Source: JAMXLO01 sp963696645
Lineage (GTDB): Bacteria > Pseudomonadota > Alphaproteobacteria > Acetobacterales > Acetobacteraceae
Assembly (NCBI GenBank): GCA_963696645.1
Contig: CAVOKY010000005.1
Span: forward strand, 1,922,001 to 1,986,000
Direction: 5' to 3'
Length of the DNA: 64,000 bases
Shown: positions 61,862-64,000 of the stretch, one piece after another
Layout of the letters: every line of letters begins with the position of its first letter
Numbering within the stretch: the first letter of the stretch is position 1
Position numbers and translations under genes: made by a program
Notes under the pieces: model-generated
Database searches by the model: none
What the model was told of the DNA's origin: nothing
What the model saw: only the letters and a program-made list of their open reading frames with translations

Positions 61862-62275
61862 ACCCGGTGACGAGGCAAGCTGACGCGCGACGGCGGGCGG
61901 CTGACCACCCGCGCCAATTGGACAGCCTTGAAGACCGTGCAACCGATTGGCAGCGGCACCCTGCATTGCGAGCCTCCTGCGTCGGACGACCGAGGGTTAC
62001 GGCAATATAATTTCCAATCAATCATTTGAGCGATCAACTTCAGTTATCTGCTCATCCCATGCTCGCCTTGGAGACAAGCCGCTGCGCCTGCATTGCCGGC
62101 GTTCCAGCCCATCACCGCAATCCCCTCGTCGGCGCAGGGACAGCAGTATCCTCAATGTAACGAAACACTGAATTCAGTAACTCGATGCGACGTCAGGGTT
62201 GCCGCGACAGCAGCGTGGCCCTTATGGCAGGGTTGTCGTCCCTAGAGCGGCCACAATGGAGCGTGACGATAGTTC
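61862..62275. other. Intergenic stretch upstream of RND operon
   Basis: 414 bases between pqiA and the mdtA-type gene. No ORF, repeat or convincing promoter was recognised; the region around 61990-62060 is AT-richer than its surroundings, so a promoter for the RND operon probably lies in the second half. Confidence 0.4.
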
Positions 62276-63667
62276 ATGGATGAGCGCGTAGACCTACCGG
62301 AGCACGGCGTCGAACCGGCGCCGGTGTCGCGCGAAACGCGGGTTGTCCGCCGGTCACGCCTGCGTGGTACGGTCATCCTGGCCATCCTGGTTGCTCTCGG
62401 GTTGGGGGTTGGCTGGTATTGGTGGACCCACCACGCAGCGCAGCCCGTCGGCGCCGGGGCTGGCAGGAGCGCTGGGCAGACCCCGCCGCAGCCGGTTGGC
62501 GCTGCCACCATCGACCGGGGCGATATCCGCATCATCCTCAACGAGCTCGGTACCGTTGCGTCGCTCGATACCGTCACGGTGCAGACGCAAATCAACGGAC
62601 AACTGGTCGACGTCGGGTTCCAGGAAGGTCAGGTCGTCAAGAAGGGCGATTTTTTGGTACAGATCGACCCTCGGCCATATCAGGTGGCGCTGGAACAGGC
62701 ACAGGGCACCCTCGCGCACGACCAGGGGCTGCTGGCGCAGGCGCAGACCGACCTGAAGCGCTATCAGACCTTGGGCCGCCAGGATTCGATCGCGCAGCAG
62801 CAGGTGGATGACCAGCGCTTCCTGGTGGCGCAATACACCGGCACGGTGCAGACCGACCAGGGGTTGGTGGACAACGCCAAGCTGAACCTGGCCTATTGCC
62901 ACATCGTCTCGCCGATAGACGGGCAGGTGGGACTGCGCCAGGTGGATCCCGGCAACTATGTGCAGACCAGCAGCACGACCGGCATTGTCGTGATCACCGA
63001 GATGCAGCCGATCTCGGTGCTGTTCTCGGTGCCCGAGGACAACCTGCCCGACATCATCGAGCGAGTGCACGCCGGCGCAACGCTGAGCGTCGATGCCTAT
63101 GACCGAGCCAATGTGCGCAAGCTGGCGACCGGACAGCTCAGCAATCTGGATAACCAGATCGACACGACCACGGGCACGGTCAAGTTGCGTGCGACTTTCA
63201 GCAATCCAGACGAGTTGCTGTATCCGAATCAGTTCGTCAATGCGCGCCTGCTGGTGAACACACTGCAGAATACGGTCAGGGTGCCGGTCGCCGCGGTGCA
63301 GCGCGGCGAGCCTGGCACATTCGTCTACGTGATCAATGCCAACGACACCGTGTCGGTGCGCCCGGTGAAGCTCGGGCCGACCGACGGCGGTTTCACGGCG
63401 GTGCTGTCGGGACTGCAGCCTGGCGAGAAGGTGGTGACGGATGGCACTGACCGATTGCGCGATGGCGCGAAGGTCACCGTACCGCCGCCGGCGCCCGCCG
63501 CGCCGCAAGACCAGGCGGCATCGGGCAGCCCGACCGGTCAGGCTGCTCCCGGTCCGGCTGCACCCGGTCAGACCGCACAGCCGGGCCAGACCGCACAGCC
63601 AGGCCAGCCGCCTGCCGAGCGCGGGCAGCATCAGGGCGGCCAGCACCGTCCACCACCGCCGCAATGA
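62276..63667 (+). CDS. mdtA: RND membrane-fusion protein, MdtA type
   Basis: A 463-residue periplasmic adaptor of an RND multidrug pump. It has a membrane anchor (residues ~32-48, VILAILVALGLGVGWYWW), lipoyl halves TQINGQLVDVGFQEGQVVKK and YCHIVSPIDGQVGLRQVDPG, a coiled hairpin (QVALEQAQGTLAHDQGLLAQ) and beta-barrel (VSVLFSVPEDN-like, ANVRKLATGQLSNLDNQIDT). The last ~60 residues are Pro/Gln/Ala/Gly-rich with PGQTAQPGQTAQPGQ repeats, an unusual low-complexity tail. It is intact, unlike the adaptor at 6.8 kb. The pump gene follows 34 bases later. Confidence 0.9.
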   Translation: MDERVDLPEHGVEPAPVSRETRVVRRSRLRGTVILAILVALGLGVGWYWWTHHAAQPVGAGAGRSAGQTPPQPVGAATIDRGDIRIILNELGTVASLDTVTVQTQINGQLVDVGFQEGQVVKKGDFLVQIDPRPYQVALEQAQGTLAHDQGLLAQAQTDLKRYQTLGRQDSIAQQQVDDQRFLVAQYTGTVQTDQGLVDNAKLNLAYCHIVSPIDGQVGLRQVDPGNYVQTSSTTGIVVITEMQPISVLFSVPEDNLPDIIERVHAGATLSVDAYDRANVRKLATGQLSNLDNQIDTTTGTVKLRATFSNPDELLYPNQFVNARLLVNTLQNTVRVPVAAVQRGEPGTFVYVINANDTVSVRPVKLGPTDGGFTAVLSGLQPGEKVVTDGTDRLRDGAKVTVPPPAPAAPQDQAASGSPTGQAAPGPAAPGQTAQPGQTAQPGQPPAERGQHQGGQHRPPPPQ

Positions 63668-63701
63668 TCCGCCGCACCCGGCCTGATCGAGCAAGCGCGG
63701 C

Positions 63702-64000
63702 ATGAGCCCGTCGCGCCCGTTCATCCTGCGGCCGGTCGCCACCACGCTGCTGATGGCCGCGATCATGCTGGTCGGCATCGTTGCCTACCGCTTCCTGCCG
63801 ATCTCCGCGCTGCCGGAAGTCGATTACCCGACCATCCAGGTGCAGACGTTCTATCCGGGTGCCAGTCCGGAGGTGATGACGTCCTCGGTGACTTCGCCGC
63901 TCGAAGTGCAGTTCGGCCAGATGCCCAGCCTGAACCAGATGTTCTCGACCAGTTCGGCCGGCGCATCGGTGATCACCCTGCAGTTCAGCCTGGATATCAG
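63702..64000 (+). CDS. mdtB: RND efflux permease, MdtB type (cut by window edge)
   Basis: Only the first ~99 residues are present. MSPSRPFILRPVATTLLMAA is the TM1 start typical of MdtB/MdtC. YRFLPISALPEVDYPTIQV and FYPGASPEVMTSSVTSPLE then match the first periplasmic strand, followed by FGQMPSLNQMFSTSSAG. It follows mdtA on the same strand, so the pair forms an mdtAB(C)-type operon continuing beyond the window. Confidence 0.9.
   Translation, partial: MSPSRPFILRPVATTLLMAAIMLVGIVAYRFLPISALPEVDYPTIQVQTFYPGASPEVMTSSVTSPLEVQFGQMPSLNQMFSTSSAGASVITLQFSLDI

Noticed and set aside
1..64000. CRISPR array, rRNA, tRNA or prophage
   Set aside because: No regularly spaced repeats, rRNA-like or tRNA-like segments, or phage structural genes were recognised.

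Overview
This 64 kb window is high-GC bacterial chromosome. Gene content (UbiE-CoaBC, a type I sulfide:quinone reductase with its BigR/SqrR-type sensor, MlaD/Pqi lipid-transport genes, RND pumps, many SDR, TauD and GMC oxidoreductases) suggests an alphaproteobacterium, plausibly an acid-tolerant Acetobacteraceae/Rhodospirillales member. That placement is inference: there is no rRNA or tRNA gene to confirm it. No CRISPR array or prophage was seen.

Layout. 1-2.0 kb: end of ubiE, coaBC and an acetyltransferase. 2.0-11.1 kb: a divergent sulfur-stress locus. Leftward run sqr, trxC, a DUF2892 membrane protein and a CxxC carboxymuconolactone-decarboxylase-like protein. Rightward run a BigR-like persulfide sensor, a rhodanese, a COG0701 permease, a small CxxC thioredoxin, a membrane-fusion protein and an RND pump. 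One palindromic operator lies between the two sets of promoter elements. 11-20.5 kb: MFS exporter, sirtuin, a broken LLM flavoenzyme, and a leftward ABC importer operon (NHL protein, two paralogous binding proteins, fused permease, ATPase). 20.5-33 kb: a catabolic region with an unknown 533-residue protein, a TauD/TfdA dioxygenase, an EthD protein, a cupin, GMC oxidoreductase, a MoxR/VWA pair, an epimerase-like glyoxalase, sulfurtransferase, alpha/beta hydrolase, SDR and LysR regulator. 33-41 kb: Pat-type acetyltransferase, a Cache/PAS histidine kinase, DUF2254 protein, CopD-like protein and ParA-like ATPase. 41-57 kb: a gene-poor accessory stretch with remnants, small lipoproteins, MFS, NUDIX, S41 protease and two divergent members of an unrecognised ~500-residue family. 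57-64 kb: outer-membrane protein, pqiB-pqiC-pqiA and the start of an mdtAB-type RND operon.

Three features stand out. First, the persulfide-sensor locus couples sulfide oxidation, thiol repair and efflux. Second, nine places break an otherwise clean reading frame in the same +1 direction, eight of them localised to one removable base; six fall in the sulfur locus. They are either assembly errors or very recent lesions. Third, there are two families of extragenic palindromes, one copy being a perfect 89-bp palindrome, and an SDR gene reduced by an in-frame internal deletion to 58 codons.
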